A DNA stretch of 64,000 nt from Gemmatirosa kalamazoonensis (lineage in GTDB: Bacteria; Gemmatimonadota; Gemmatimonadetes; Gemmatimonadales; Gemmatimonadaceae): contig NZ_CP007128.1 in assembly GCF_000522985.1 (NCBI RefSeq), forward strand, positions 4,324,220 through 4,388,219, given 5' to 3'. The notes beneath the pieces were generated by a model that saw only the letters and a program-made list of their open reading frames with translations, was not told where the DNA came from and searched no databases. Position 1 is the stretch's first letter. Each line of letters starts with the position of its first letter. Positions 1-9,660 of the stretch are shown here, piece after piece. A program made the translations under genes and the position numbers.

Positions 1-236
1 AAGTCGGCGTGCCCCGGCGTGTCGACGACGTTGATCTTCACGTCCTTCCAGTGGATGGACGTGTTCTTCGCGAGAATCGTGATGCCGCGCTCGCGCTCGA
101 GCGGGTTCGAGTCCATCACCCGCTCCTGCACGACCTGGTTGTCGCGGAAGGCTCCGGACTGCCGGAGCATCTTGTCCACGAGCGTCGTCTTGCCGTGGTC
201 GACGTGCGCGATGATGGCGATGTTCCTAATCTGCAT
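1..236 (-). CDS. typA: Translational GTPase TypA/BipA, N-terminal part (gene runs off the window)
   Basis: Only the first 78 or so codons are present; the gene continues beyond base 1. The visible protein begins [18 protein letters not shown], which contains the G1 P-loop (AHVDHGKTT, residues 9-17). It continues through the switch region (RERGITI) to the G3 motif DTPGH. Among the translational GTPases the sequence after G1 ([16 protein letters not shown]) is typical of TypA/BipA rather than LepA, which is encoded separately at 12,979. Family members bind the 70S ribosome and act in stress and cold adaptation and in 50S assembly. The ATG at 236 is preceded by AAAGG and an AT-rich promoter-like stretch. 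Identity is confident; the C-terminal domains cannot be checked. Confidence 0.93.
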   Translation of the reverse strand, partial: MQIRNIAIIAHVDHGKTTLVDKMLRQSGAFRDNQVVQERVMDSNPLERERGITILAKNTSIHWKDVKINVVDTPGHAD

Positions 237-244
237 AGCCTTTA

Positions 245-274
245 AATATATCGGGCACCGGCGAGCGCTTGCAA
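245..274 (-). promoter_or_regulatory. Candidate sigma-70-type promoter of typA
   Basis: On the minus strand TTGCAA (269-274) is followed after 18 bp by TATATT (245-250), in an otherwise GC-rich region. The predicted start of transcription would fall only a few bases before the typA ATG at 236, so the transcript may be leaderless or nearly so. This is inference from sequence only. Confidence 0.5.
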
Positions 275-439
275 GTCCGCGCGGGAAGGACACTTACGCC
301 GTCCGACGGCGGACCCGCACCGAGCGGCCGCCTCGTCCGCGACGCTCCAGCACGCCGAGTCCCGTGGGCTGCCACGGACTTGCGGCACGACGAGTGCGGC
401 GGGAACTTGGTCCACACACGCTCTACGGAGGATCCGCCA

Positions 440-661
440 ATGGAGCAGCGCGAGCAGCAGTCCGAGAACGACTACCCTCACGGCCGGGGCTACGGCCACG
501 ACTACATGCGCGGCGGCGAGGTGTTCGGTGGCTACGGCTACAGCGAACGCCCAGAGTACGCGCGGCGACGTGGAGAGAGCGACGGCACCTTCGACCTAGC
601 GGACAGCGGCGAGCGCAGACGCGCGAGCGACAGCATCGACAGTGAGGGCACGGACGGCTGA
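440..661 (+). CDS. Small Gly/Tyr/Arg-rich hypothetical protein
   Basis: A 73-residue protein starts at the ATG at 440, chosen because a strong Shine-Dalgarno GGAGGA (428-433) sits just upstream. The N-terminal half is rich in Gly, Tyr, Glu and Arg (for example HGRGYGHDYMRGGEVFGGYG), and the C-terminal half is acidic and basic with many Asp, Ser and Arg. There is no signal peptide or membrane segment, and the composition suggests an intrinsically disordered protein. It is convergent with pilT, and a long perfect hairpin lies between the two stop codons. I do not recognise a family. The ribosome-binding site and the clean ending before the hairpin argue that it is real. Confidence 0.55.
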   Translation: MEQREQQSENDYPHGRGYGHDYMRGGEVFGGYGYSERPEYARRRGESDGTFDLADSGERRRASDSIDSEGTDG

Positions 662-675
662 CGGCTGATGCGACG

Positions 676-743
676 GCGAGAACGGCGGAAGCGGATACCG
701 CAAGGCACGCAGGTGCCGCGGTATCCGCTTCCGCCGTTCTCGC
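676..743. terminator. 26-bp perfect inverted repeat between convergent genes (bidirectional terminator-like)
   Basis: The arms at 676-701 and 718-743 are exact reverse complements over 26 bp, separated by 16 nt. The loop itself can pair (GGCAC with GTGCC). The hairpin sits between the stop of the 73-residue gene (661) and the pilT stop (753), where a bidirectional terminator is expected. There is no T-run on either side, so it is not a canonical Rho-independent terminator. Confidence 0.65.
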
Positions 744-752
744 TTCCGCAGG

Positions 753-2225
753 TCAGGATTTGATCGACTCGACGAAGCTCGTGTCGTGGCCGCGCGCCTT
801 CAGCGTGGCGAGCAGGTTCGGCTTGTCGACGCACTTCATGTAGGCCTCCTTCGGCTCCACCGCGCCGGCGTCGACGTGCTCCATGAGCGCGTCGTTCAGC
901 GTGACCATGCCGAGCCGCTTGCTCGTCTGCATCACGCTCTGGATCTGCACCGTCTTCCCCTCGCGAATCAGGTTCGCGACCGCGGAGTTGGCGAGCAGGA
1001 TCTCGCGCGCGGCGACGCGGCCACCGCCGATCTTCTTGCACAGCGTCTGCGAGATGACGCCCTTGATCGACTCGCTCAGCATCATGCGGATCTGCTCCTG
1101 CCGGTCGGCGGGAAACTGATCGATGATGCGGTCGACGGTGCCGGCGGCCGTCGTCGTGTGCAGCGTGCCGAACACGAGGTGCCCCGTCTCCGCGGTCTCG
1201 ATCGCGATCGAGACGGTCTCGAGGTCGCGCAGCTCGCCGACGAGGATGACGTCGGGATCCTCACGCAGCGCCGCGCGCAACGCGGTCTTGAACGACTCGG
1301 TGTGCACGCCGACCTGTCGCTGCGTGACGAGGCACTTCTTGTTCGGGTGCACGAACTCGATCGGATCCTCGATCGTGAGGATGTGATCGCCGCGCGAGCG
1401 GTTTACGAGGTCGACGAGCGAGCAGAGCGTCGTCGACTTGCCCGAGCCGGTCGGACCGGTGACGAGCACGAGCCCCTTCGTGAGGTACGCGAGGTTCTGC
1501 ACTTCCTGCGACAGCCCCATGTCCTCGACGCTCACGATCTTCGCCGGAATGACGCGGAACACCGCCGCCGGGCCCTTGCGATCGCGCAGCGCGTTCGCGC
1601 GGAAGCGCGCGACGCCGTCGATCTCGTAGGCGTAGTCGGTGTCGCTGCGCTCCACGAACTCCGCGCGGTTGCGCTCGGGCATGATCGCGACGAGCATCGC
1701 CTCGAGGTCGGGCGCGTGCATCGGCGGCTCCTCGAGCCGCTCGAGCTCACCCGACGCGCGGATGACCGGCGGCTCGCCGACGCGCAGATGCAGGTCCGAC
1801 CCGCCACGCTCGACGAGCGTGCGCAGCAGCCGATCCATGGCGTTCTTCGCACGGTCGTCGCCCACGCGGGGCGCCGCGCTCGGCGCTGGAACGGCCGCGC
1901 GCTGGGACGCGTCGTCGACCGACGCAGGCTCCGCGGCGACGGTGGCCGACCACCGCTCGTCGATGCGCATGACACGCACGAGGAATCGCCCTTCACTCGC
2001 CGCGTAGCTGAACTGCGCGGGCAGCGACGCATCGAGCTGCGCGACGGCGTCCGGAGGCGCCACCTCGCGCACGACGGAGACGAGCTGGGGCCCGGTCAGC
2101 GCCTGCCGCGTGAGCGGACGGCGCACGCCGCCGGCGACGAGCGCGGCGACGTCGCCCTCGGTGAGCTCGACGGCGTCGGCCCCCTGGGCGGTAAGTGCGG
2201 CGAGCAGGCGATCGAGCTGCGGCAT
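753..2225 (-). CDS. pilT: PilT-family type IV pilus retraction ATPase with N-terminal extension
   Basis: A hexameric ATPase of the secretion NTPase superfamily that powers pilus retraction (twitching). Residues about 127-470 form the PilT core: SDLHLRVGEPP at 143-153, Walker A GPTGSGKST (257-265), the Asp box TIEDPIEFVH, Walker B EDPDVILVGELRD and the His box GHLVFGTLHTTTA. At 490 residues it is about 125 longer than usual PilT (about 345-370). The extra N-terminus (residues 15-88) resembles a degenerate copy of the PilT N-terminal domain at 141-215, followed by an Ala/Pro linker. It is the last gene of a minus-strand run behind pdxA, with a 69-bp gap. No other pilus genes are in the window. 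PilU-type paralogy cannot be excluded. Confidence 0.92.
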   Translation of the reverse strand: MPQLDRLLAALTAQGADAVELTEGDVAALVAGGVRRPLTRQALTGPQLVSVVREVAPPDAVAQLDASLPAQFSYAASEGRFLVRVMRIDERWSATVAAEPASVDDASQRAAVPAPSAAPRVGDDRAKNAMDRLLRTLVERGGSDLHLRVGEPPVIRASGELERLEEPPMHAPDLEAMLVAIMPERNRAEFVERSDTDYAYEIDGVARFRANALRDRKGPAAVFRVIPAKIVSVEDMGLSQEVQNLAYLTKGLVLVTGPTGSGKSTTLCSLVDLVNRSRGDHILTIEDPIEFVHPNKKCLVTQRQVGVHTESFKTALRAALREDPDVILVGELRDLETVSIAIETAETGHLVFGTLHTTTAAGTVDRIIDQFPADRQEQIRMMLSESIKGVISQTLCKKIGGGRVAAREILLANSAVANLIREGKTVQIQSVMQTSKRLGMVTLNDALMEHVDAGAVEPKEAYMKCVDKPNLLATLKARGHDTSFVESIKS

Positions 2226-2294
2226 GGCGAGTGGGACGAGGAGACGAACGGGCCGAGGTGCGCGGCCCGCGCTGTCCCTAGACGCCCCACCCGC

Positions 2295-3227
2295 TCAGCC
2301 GGTCACCGCCACGGGTGCCGCCGCCGCCGGGTGCGAGGCGCGACGCGCCAGGTCCGCGCAGAGCTGCAGCGCGGCACGGAAGCTCGACGGATCCGCGAGC
2401 CCGCGTCCCGCGATGTCGAGCGCCGTACCGTGGTCGGGCGACGTGCGCGGGAACGGAAGGCCGAGGGTGACGTTCACGCCGTGGCCGAACGCGGCGACCT
2501 TGATGGCCGTCATGCCCACGTCGTGATACGGCGCGATGACCGCGTCGAACGCGCCGCGCATGGCGCGCACGAACACGGTGTCGGCGGGCAGCGGGCCGAC
2601 CAACCCGAGCGTACGCGCGACAGGCGCCAGCAACGCATCGTCCTCGGTGCCGAACCGGCCGCCATCCCCCGCATGTGGGTTCAGCGCGCACAGCGCGATG
2701 CGCGGCGACTCGACGCCGAACCAGCGCTGCAGGTAGTCGCGCGTGACCCCCGCGGCAGCGGCGATGGCGTCCGACGTCAGCGCGTTAGGCACCTCGCGCA
2801 GCGCGACGTGCGTCGTCGCGAGCACGACGCGCAGCGGATACCCGCCGGCGGTCGGTCCCGTGGACGTGAGCATCATCGCCGTGCGGTGGCCGGTGAGCGC
2901 GGCGAGCATCTCGGTGTGGCCGGGATAGTCGTACCCACCGGCGAACAGCGCCGCCTTGTCGATCGGCGCCGTGACGATGCCGTGCACCTCGCCGGCGAGG
3001 GCGAGCGAGACCGCGCGCTCGATGGCGAGCCCCGCGAGCCGCCCCGCGACGCCGGCGCCGCCGTCGCGCGTCCACTCGCCGACCGACACGTCGACCGGTA
3101 CTTCGGTGCCGGTGGGCCCCACCACCAGCACGTCGGCCGCGACGGCGCCATCGCGCAGCGTCGCGGCGACGATCTCGGGACCTATGCCGCGCGGGTCGCC
3201 GAGCGTGATGGCGAGGCGAGGACGCAC
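2295..3227 (-). CDS. pdxA: 4-hydroxythreonine-4-phosphate dehydrogenase
   Basis: PdxA oxidises 4-phosphohydroxy-L-threonine with NAD(P)+ in the DXP-dependent pathway to pyridoxal 5'-phosphate. The 310-residue protein has the family start (LAITLGDPRGIGPEI, residues 5-19), the TAPIDKAAL segment, the metal-binding region PGHTEMLAAL, and the C-terminal IAPYHDVGMTAIK and LGLPFPRTSPDHGTALDIAG segments. Length is slightly short of the usual 320-330. The start is GTG at 3227, 10 nt after the surA stop, so the two are co-transcribed. The surA-pdxA pairing is also found in E. coli. Confidence 0.95.
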   Translation of the reverse strand: MRPRLAITLGDPRGIGPEIVAATLRDGAVAADVLVVGPTGTEVPVDVSVGEWTRDGGAGVAGRLAGLAIERAVSLALAGEVHGIVTAPIDKAALFAGGYDYPGHTEMLAALTGHRTAMMLTSTGPTAGGYPLRVVLATTHVALREVPNALTSDAIAAAAGVTRDYLQRWFGVESPRIALCALNPHAGDGGRFGTEDDALLAPVARTLGLVGPLPADTVFVRAMRGAFDAVIAPYHDVGMTAIKVAAFGHGVNVTLGLPFPRTSPDHGTALDIAGRGLADPSSFRAALQLCADLARRASHPAAAAPVAVTG

Positions 3228-3237
3228 GACGACGGCG

Positions 3238-4599
3238 TCAGAGCTTGATCGCGACGTAGGTCTGCTTGCGCAGGGAGTCGAGGAGCCGGCGCGCGGTCTT
3301 CGCCTCGCCGATCTGCTGCCGGAGCACCTGACGCGCCTCGTCTTCCGGGTAGTCGCCGGCGGGCGTCGCCGCCGTCACGCGCAGCACCACGTACTTCGTG
3401 AGGTTGTTCGTCAGGTCGGGGAGCGCGAACGGCCCGACGATCGCGTTCGCTCCCTGGGTGCCGATCGCCTGCGAGTATGCGGCCGGAACCGAGTCGCGCG
3501 GCAGGTCGGGCAGCACGACGTTCTCGATCGGGTCGTGGTGCTTCGTGACGAGCGAATCGAAGTTCGCGCCCTTGTCGAGCGCCGCACGCACGCTGTCCGC
3601 CTCGAGCTTCGCGCGCACGACGTCGGCCGAATCGATCTTCGGACGAATGAGAATGTGGCGCGCCTTCACCTCGGACGGCTGCGCGCGGTCGACGCGAATG
3701 ATGTGGAAGCCGTACGCCGTCTCGACGATCGGGCTCACGCGACCGACGGGCAGCGCGAACGCCATGTCCTCGAACGGACGCAGCATGACGCCGCGCCGGA
3801 ACCAGCCGAGGTCACCGCCCTGCGCCTTCGATCCCGGGTCCATCGACTCCCGCTTCGCGATCTGCTCGAAGTCACCACCCTTCGAGATCTCCACGAGCAG
3901 CGACTCGGCCTTCGCGCGCGCGGCGGCCTTCGCGGCCGGCGTGGGCTTCGGCGCGACGACGATCTGCTTGAAGCTGATGCGAGCCTCGCGCTTCGGCAGC
4001 GTGGCCTTGCTCTGCTGATACGCCTCGGTGACCTCGCCCTCGCTCACCGGCGCGGGCGAGAGCTTGCCCTCCTGCTTCAGCTTGCGAAAGACCTCCTGCT
4101 GCAGCTGCTGCCGGCGCAGGATGTCGAGCTGCTTCTTGCGATAGTCCTCGGGCGTGCCGAAGCCGGCCTTCTTCAGCTCCGACCGGAACTCCGCCTCGCC
4201 CGAGAATCGGCTGCGGATGTCGGCCATGCGCCGGTCGATGGTGCGCTCGAGATCATCGTCGCTCACCTCGACCTTCTCTTCCTTCGCCTTCTGCACGAGC
4301 AGCTCGGCGTCGATCATCTCGCTCAGCACGCTCGCCTCGAGCTTGGCGAGCGCCGCCGAGTCGGTCGGGACCTCCAGCCCCTGCGCGCGGCGCGTGAGCA
4401 CCTCGTCGCGCAGCTCGCTGTACAGGATCGGCTGATCGCCGACGATCGCGACGACGCGGTCGACCTCGATGGGCCCCGTGGCCGGCGGCGTGGCCGGCAC
4501 GGCGCTCGGCGTGGACTGAGCGGCGGCCGGCGCGGCGACGGCAGCGACGAGCGCGACGAGGGCCGCGCGAGAGCGGACGAGATGATGGAGACGGCGCAT
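3238..4599 (-). CDS. surA: SurA-like periplasmic peptidyl-prolyl isomerase/chaperone
   Basis: A 453-residue exported chaperone for outer-membrane proteins. An N-terminal signal peptide (basic [11 protein letters not shown], then an Ala/Val/Leu core ending APAAAQS, about residues 1-29) precedes the SurA N-domain ([18 protein letters not shown]). A canonical parvulin domain follows ([10 protein letters not shown] ... [12 protein letters not shown] ... [16 protein letters not shown]). The second parvulin-like segment, starting ARHILIRPK, is degenerate. The ATG at 4599 was chosen because it begins the signal peptide; the frame stays open upstream but only over the antisense shadow of the neighbour. 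It lies between another parvulin lipoprotein gene and pdxA. Confidence 0.9.
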   Translation of the reverse strand: MRRLHHLVRSRAALVALVAAVAAPAAAQSTPSAVPATPPATGPIEVDRVVAIVGDQPILYSELRDEVLTRRAQGLEVPTDSAALAKLEASVLSEMIDAELLVQKAKEEKVEVSDDDLERTIDRRMADIRSRFSGEAEFRSELKKAGFGTPEDYRKKQLDILRRQQLQQEVFRKLKQEGKLSPAPVSEGEVTEAYQQSKATLPKREARISFKQIVVAPKPTPAAKAAARAKAESLLVEISKGGDFEQIAKRESMDPGSKAQGGDLGWFRRGVMLRPFEDMAFALPVGRVSPIVETAYGFHIIRVDRAQPSEVKARHILIRPKIDSADVVRAKLEADSVRAALDKGANFDSLVTKHHDPIENVVLPDLPRDSVPAAYSQAIGTQGANAIVGPFALPDLTNNLTKYVVLRVTAATPAGDYPEDEARQVLRQQIGEAKTARRLLDSLRKQTYVAIKL

Positions 4600-4625
4600 G
4601 GGCGTGTCGTACCCGGGTGAAACGA

Positions 4626-4653
4626 CCGGGGTCCGAGCGCGCTCGGACCCCGG
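4626..4653. repeat. Perfect 28-bp palindrome between the two parvulin genes
   Basis: Each 14-bp half (CCGGGGTCCGAGCG and its complement) is exact with no spacer. It lies in the 74-bp gap between the upstream parvulin lipoprotein stop (4674) and the surA start (4599). As RNA it would give a GC-rich hairpin without a U-run, so it could be an attenuator, a processing or stability element, or a protein-binding palindrome. Confidence 0.6.
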
Positions 4654-4673
4654 CTGGTTACCGCGTCCGGCCA

Positions 4674-6203
4674 TCAGGGCCGCTTCGCGTCCGGCGTCGG
4701 AGCGCTCGGCGGCGGCGTGTTCGGCGCGGGAGCGTTCGGGGCAGGCGTCGCACCGCCCGGGAGCGGCACGGCGGTCGGCGGCTGGCCGGCCGCACGCGAC
4801 GAGTCGCGCGTCGCGCGCACCTGCGCCGCGCGCTCGAGCGCGCGATCGAGACCCGCGTCGTTCATCTTCCACTCGTACTTCTCGCGGAGCGCGCGCTCGA
4901 CGGGCACCGGCATCTGCACGAACTCGGCGCGCTGCTGGGTGAGCTTGTCCAGGTACGCCTCGATGCGGGAAGCCGCGAGCTTCTCGCGATCGCCGTCGGT
5001 CTTCGCGCTGTCCTTCAGCGACGCGGGCGCGACGCCGAGGCCGGCCCACAGCTGCGCGACCGCACCGACGAACGTGCGGCGGAGGTTGTTCATCTCCGCG
5101 GTGTCGAGCTGGATCTTCGCGCTGTCGGCCTGCTTCAGCAGGAGCTCGTTCCGCGCGAGCTGCTTCACGAAGACCTTCACGATCGAGTCCGGCGCCTGCT
5201 GGACCTGCCCGCGCATCTGCTGCGACTGCGGCAGCGAGGCGAGCCAGTCGGCGACGCGCGACGCCTTCAGGTCGCCGGCGCTCGACGTGGCGAGCACCTT
5301 GTCGTCCTTCATGTGCCCATCGACGTCGGCGGCGATGGACTTGGCCCACAGCGCGGCGTCCGGCTTCACGTCGATCTTGCCCTTCGCCTCGAGGCCCGTG
5401 AGGTACGTGCTCTCGGCGACCTGCCGGCCGCGGCCGGACATGGCCTGGCCGAACTGGTTGGCGACCTCGGCGTACGTCGGGCGATAGATGATGTGGTAGC
5501 CGTAGGGGGTCTCGACGAGCGGCGAGATCTGCCCCGGCTGCAGCGACGTAACGCCCTTCTCGAACTGCGGCATCATCGCGCCCTTCGGGAAGATGCCGAG
5601 GTCACCGCCGCGCGCCGCCGAGCCCGGGTCGCCGCTGTTCTTCTGGGCGAGCTGGGCGAAGTTGCCGGTGTTCACCTGGGCGCGGATCGCCTCGGCCTTG
5701 CGGCGGACGGAGTCCTTCACGTTCTGCGGCACCGTCACGCCGGGCTGCCCCGGCTGGGCCCCGGGCGGCGTCGGGAACGAGAACAGGATGTGCCGCGCGG
5801 CGAGCATCTCGCCGGAGTTGTACCGGGCCGCGTAGCCCGCGGTGTCGTTCGCCGGCACCTTGGCGAGGACCTGCTCGCCGAGCTTGCGGATGCGCTCCAT
5901 GGCGACGATGGCCCAGAGCGCCTTGTCGACGACCTTGGGATCGCTCAGCGAGTCGCCGCGGGCGGCGGCGGCGCCGACGAGCTGGTAGTCGATCCAGAGG
6001 CTGGCGACGTTCTTCGCGACCTCGCGCCCCTGCGCCCCCTGGATGGGGATCTGCGGGGCAGCGCCGAGGAGCGTGCCGAGGCGCTCGATGGAGAGCTCGT
6101 TGGAAGCCGCCTTGGCGACGGTGTCGACGTGCGCCGTCAGCGCGCCCTCGCAGGCCGAAAGTGCGGCGATGGCGGCGACAACGAGGATTCCCTGGCGTTT
6201 CAT
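4674..6203 (-). CDS. Parvulin-type peptidyl-prolyl isomerase lipoprotein
   Basis: A 509-residue protein starting [18 protein letters not shown]; the LSAC lipobox implies lipidation of Cys18 and a periplasmic location. The central parvulin domain is clear ([14 protein letters not shown] ... [31 protein letters not shown] ... [16 protein letters not shown], about residues 165-295). Long helical flanks resemble the SurA/PpiD N- and C-domains. The C-terminus is a Pro/Ala/Thr-rich tail. The ATG at 6203 is preferred over upstream in-frame starts because it creates the lipoprotein signal. It probably works with SurA, encoded 74 bp downstream, in outer-membrane protein folding. Its client set cannot be told. 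Confidence 0.82.
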   Translation of the reverse strand: MKRQGILVVAAIAALSACEGALTAHVDTVAKAASNELSIERLGTLLGAAPQIPIQGAQGREVAKNVASLWIDYQLVGAAAARGDSLSDPKVVDKALWAIVAMERIRKLGEQVLAKVPANDTAGYAARYNSGEMLAARHILFSFPTPPGAQPGQPGVTVPQNVKDSVRRKAEAIRAQVNTGNFAQLAQKNSGDPGSAARGGDLGIFPKGAMMPQFEKGVTSLQPGQISPLVETPYGYHIIYRPTYAEVANQFGQAMSGRGRQVAESTYLTGLEAKGKIDVKPDAALWAKSIAADVDGHMKDDKVLATSSAGDLKASRVADWLASLPQSQQMRGQVQQAPDSIVKVFVKQLARNELLLKQADSAKIQLDTAEMNNLRRTFVGAVAQLWAGLGVAPASLKDSAKTDGDREKLAASRIEAYLDKLTQQRAEFVQMPVPVERALREKYEWKMNDAGLDRALERAAQVRATRDSSRAAGQPPTAVPLPGGATPAPNAPAPNTPPPSAPTPDAKRP

Positions 6204-6290
6204 GGACACCTGCGCGCGGTGGGTTTTTTGTGGGGTGAGTAGCGCGCCGCGGCGGGGCGCCGGAGAACGCACCGGCGCGCGGCGCTGCCG

Positions 6291-9200
6291 TCAGGGGAGG
6301 AGGCTACGGAGCGCGCGAACGAGTCCGGACAGGATCTCGGCGCCGCCGAGTCGCGTGAGCTTGAGCGCGAGCGGCTGGGCGCGGCGAATCTCTACCTGGA
6401 ACTGGACATCGTGGAACGCCCCGCCGAGCGCCTTCATCCGTGGCACGGCAGAGTCTCGGAAAGTAACACGAGCCTCGTCTCCGCGCACCAGAATCCCCTC
6501 GACGCCGAGCGCGCCCCCGATCACCCGGAGCTGAGCGGTGGCCAGAAACGCGTCCGCTGGCTGGGGGAGCGGGCCGAAGCGGTCGCGGATCTCGGCCCGC
6601 AGCGCCTCGATCTCGTCGGGCGTAGTGAGCTGCCCGAGCCGCCGGTACAGGTCGAGCTTCGCTTCCTGGGAAACCACGTACTCGTCCGGCAGGTACGCCG
6701 GCCGGTCGAGCGACACGTCGCTCGGCACGAGCTTCGGCGCGCCGTCGCCCTGGACCACGTGCCGCACCGTCTCGTCGAGCATGCGCATGTACATGTCGAA
6801 GCCGACGGCGTGCACGAAGCCGCTCTGCTCGGGGCCGAGCAGGTTGCCCGCGCCGCGCATCTCGAGGTCCTTCAGCGCGACGCGGTAGCCGGCACCGAGC
6901 TCGGTGTGGTGCTCGAGCACCGCCAGCCGGCGCTCCGCGTCCTCGTCGATCGAATCGGGGACGAGCAGGTAGCAGTACGCGCGTCGGTGCGAGCGGCCGA
7001 CGCGGCCGCGGAGCTGATAGAGCTGCGCGAGGCCGAAGTGGTCGGCGCGGTTCACGAACATCGTGTTCGCGTTAGGCACGTCGAGCCCCGTCTCGACGAT
7101 GAGCGTCGAGACGAGGACGTCGACCTCGCCGCTCGCGAACTTGTGCATCACGTCCTCGAGGTCGCGCTCGCGCATCTGCCCGTGGCCGACGGCGACGCGG
7201 GCGCGCGGGGCGAGGCGCCTGACGTGATCGGCGATCGCCTCGATGGTCTCGATGCGGTTGTGGACGAAGAAGACCTGCCCGCCGCGGTCGAGCTCCCGCG
7301 CGATTCCCTCCTCCAGCAGCCCGTCGTCCCACGGCTCGACGAACGTGAGCACCGGTGAGCGGTCGCGCGGCGGCGTCTGCATCAGCGTCATGTCGCGCAG
7401 CCCGGCGAGCGACTGGTGCAGCGTCCGCGGGATGGGCGTCGCGGTGAGCGTCAGCACGTCGGTCTCGAGCTTGAGCTGCTTGAGCCGCTCCTTGTGCTTC
7501 ACGCCGAAGCGGTGCTCCTCGTCGACGATGATGAGGCCGAGGTCCGAGAAGTGAACGTCCGGGCTGAGAAGGCGGTGCGTGCCGATGACGACGTCCACCT
7601 TCTTCGCCTTCAGGTCCGCGAGCAGGACGGTCTGCTGCGACGCCGTCTGGAAGCGCGACATGACGTCGACGCGGATCGGGAAGTCCGCGAAGCGCTCGCT
7701 GAACGTGCGATGGTGCTGGTCGGCGAGAATGGTCGTCGGCACGAGCACCGCGACCTGGCGACCGCTCTGCACCGCCTTGAACGCGGCGCGCACCGCGATC
7801 TCGGTCTTGCCGTAGCCGACGTCGCCGACGAGCAGACGATCCATGGGGCGCGCGCCTTCCATGTCGCTCTTCACGTCGACGGTGGCCTTGCGCTGGTCGG
7901 GCGTGTCTTCGAACAGGAACGAGCTCTCGAGCTGCCGCTGCCACGGCGTGTCGGGAAAGTGCGGCGGGCGCGTCGCGACGCGACGCCGCGCGTAGAGCTG
8001 CAGCAGCTCGACGGTCATCTCCTGGATCGCCGCGCGCGTCTTCTCGCGCTGCTGCGACCAGCGCTTGCCTCCGAGCTTGTGCAGCCGCGGCGCGGGCGCG
8101 TCCTCGCCGACGTCGCCGGCGCCGCGGTAGCGCTCGAGCAGGTCGAGCCGGTAGAGCGGCAGATTGAGCTTGTCGCCGCCTTCGTACTCGATGACCGCGA
8201 CCTCGATGGTGTTCGTGCCGACGAACTTCGTCTCGATGCCGCGGTAGATGCCGACGCCGTGCTCCAAGTGCACGACGTAGTCGCCCGGCTTCAGCGCGAC
8301 GCCAACGTCGAGCGCGGTGCCGGCGGCGTAACGACGGCTGCGGCGGATGCGGCGCTCGCGGCGGAAGACCTCGTGGTCGGTGAGCACCCGCAGCGGCGAG
8401 CCGGTCGCGGGCGGGATGAGGAATCCGCCGCCCAACACGCCGATGACGAGCGCCGCCGGCGACGGCGACGAGAGCCGCCACCGCTCCTCGGCCTCGCTCA
8501 ACAGCTCGTCGAGGCGCTCCGCCTGCCCCTGGTTGTCGCAGAGGATGATCGTCGGCACGCCGTCGCGCACGAGGCGGCGAAGCGCGCGGATGTCGCGGTT
8601 CACCGGCTCCGGCGCGCGGATCGGGAAGCCGACGTCGGGCGACGATTCGACCTCGGCGACGGTGCCGAAAGCGGCGATGGTCCGCGCGGCGTGCTCGGGC
8701 GCGACGAACAGCTCGTCGCGGTGCGGTACGTCCTCGCCGCGGCGGCGCGCGAGCTCGACGTGATGCTGCGTCTCGTCCCACGTGCGGCGCAGCTCCGCGG
8801 GCAGGTCGACGCCCCGCGGCACGAACACCACCGTGTCGGGCGGCCACAGGTCGGCGATGGAGAGCCGCTCGAAGCCGCTCGACTCGTCGCGCACGCCGCC
8901 GTCGACGGGCAGGATGAGCGCGACCTCGGCGGCGCGCGTGGAGCGCTGGCTGAACAGGTCGAAGTGGCGCAGCTCGACGACCTCGTCGCCCCAGAACTCG
9001 AGCCTAACGGGTTCGGCCATGCCGAAGCCGTACACATCGAAGATGCCGCCGCGCACGGAGAACTGCGCGACGTCCTCCACCATCGGCACGCGCTCGAAGC
9101 CGATCCGCTCGAGATGCTCCGCGAGCTCCTCGGGGCGCCTAACGTCGCCCTTGCGCAGCTCCAAGCGGGCGCCGGCCAGCGCGCGCGGCAGACGCGTACG

Positions 9201-9638
9201 CTCCATGACCGCGCGCGGCGTCGTGAGCAGCACGCGCACCTGCCCGTGCGCCAGCCGCTCGACGGTCTCGACGCGCTCGCCCGCCACCTCGGCGTGCGCC
9301 TCCGCCTCGCCGAACGACTCGCGCGGTGGATACAGCGCCACAGGCGACGACGGCGTGGGCGCGGCGCCCGGCTCGGCGACGGTGCCTCCGGCGCGCGCGG
9401 GCGCCTCGACGAGCGCCTCGAGGTCGGCGAGCCACCGCTCGGCGTCGGGGACGTTGCAGGCGATGACGACGAACAGCCGCTGCGGCAGACGGCGGGCGAG
9501 CGCGGCGACGAGCACCGCGTCACTCGAGCCGGCGAGGCCGGCGACGGTGACCCGGGCCTTCGCCCCAGGAAGCGTGTTCGTGAGACGCGCGAACGCCGGT
9601 AGCGCCTCGACGGCGTCGAGCAGGGTAGGAAGTGCCAT
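6291..9638 (-). CDS. mfd: Transcription-repair coupling factor
   Basis: Mfd is an ATP-dependent translocase that removes RNA polymerase stalled at DNA damage and recruits UvrA. The 1,115-residue protein is close to the usual 1,150. The N-terminal UvrB-like region comes first (TNTLPGAKARVTVAGLAGS; YPPRESFG). The RNA polymerase interaction domain follows (GDYVVHLEHGVGIYRGI), then the RecG-like helicase core with Walker A GDVGYGKTE, Walker B DEEHRFGV, TATPIPRTL and the translocation region ETGLDVPNANT/QLYQLRGRVGRS. The autoinhibitory C-terminal domain is present. ATG at 9638 follows the VWA gene by 22 bp. The partner uvrA is at 48 kb. Confidence 0.97.
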   Translation of the reverse strand: MALPTLLDAVEALPAFARLTNTLPGAKARVTVAGLAGSSDAVLVAALARRLPQRLFVVIACNVPDAERWLADLEALVEAPARAGGTVAEPGAAPTPSSPVALYPPRESFGEAEAHAEVAGERVETVERLAHGQVRVLLTTPRAVMERTRLPRALAGARLELRKGDVRRPEELAEHLERIGFERVPMVEDVAQFSVRGGIFDVYGFGMAEPVRLEFWGDEVVELRHFDLFSQRSTRAAEVALILPVDGGVRDESSGFERLSIADLWPPDTVVFVPRGVDLPAELRRTWDETQHHVELARRRGEDVPHRDELFVAPEHAARTIAAFGTVAEVESSPDVGFPIRAPEPVNRDIRALRRLVRDGVPTIILCDNQGQAERLDELLSEAEERWRLSSPSPAALVIGVLGGGFLIPPATGSPLRVLTDHEVFRRERRIRRSRRYAAGTALDVGVALKPGDYVVHLEHGVGIYRGIETKFVGTNTIEVAVIEYEGGDKLNLPLYRLDLLERYRGAGDVGEDAPAPRLHKLGGKRWSQQREKTRAAIQEMTVELLQLYARRRVATRPPHFPDTPWQRQLESSFLFEDTPDQRKATVDVKSDMEGARPMDRLLVGDVGYGKTEIAVRAAFKAVQSGRQVAVLVPTTILADQHHRTFSERFADFPIRVDVMSRFQTASQQTVLLADLKAKKVDVVIGTHRLLSPDVHFSDLGLIIVDEEHRFGVKHKERLKQLKLETDVLTLTATPIPRTLHQSLAGLRDMTLMQTPPRDRSPVLTFVEPWDDGLLEEGIARELDRGGQVFFVHNRIETIEAIADHVRRLAPRARVAVGHGQMRERDLEDVMHKFASGEVDVLVSTLIVETGLDVPNANTMFVNRADHFGLAQLYQLRGRVGRSHRRAYCYLLVPDSIDEDAERRLAVLEHHTELGAGYRVALKDLEMRGAGNLLGPEQSGFVHAVGFDMYMRMLDETVRHVVQGDGAPKLVPSDVSLDRPAYLPDEYVVSQEAKLDLYRRLGQLTTPDEIEALRAEIRDRFGPLPQPADAFLATAQLRVIGGALGVEGILVRGDEARVTFRDSAVPRMKALGGAFHDVQFQVEIRRAQPLALKLTRLGGAEILSGLVRALRSLLP

Positions 9639-9660
9639 GTCCTTCGTGCGGGAGGACCGC

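Noticed and set aside
786-3248. An 820-codon plus-strand open frame opposite pilT and pdxA
   Set aside because: Low-complexity Arg/Asp-rich translation with no motifs; both opposite genes are clear.
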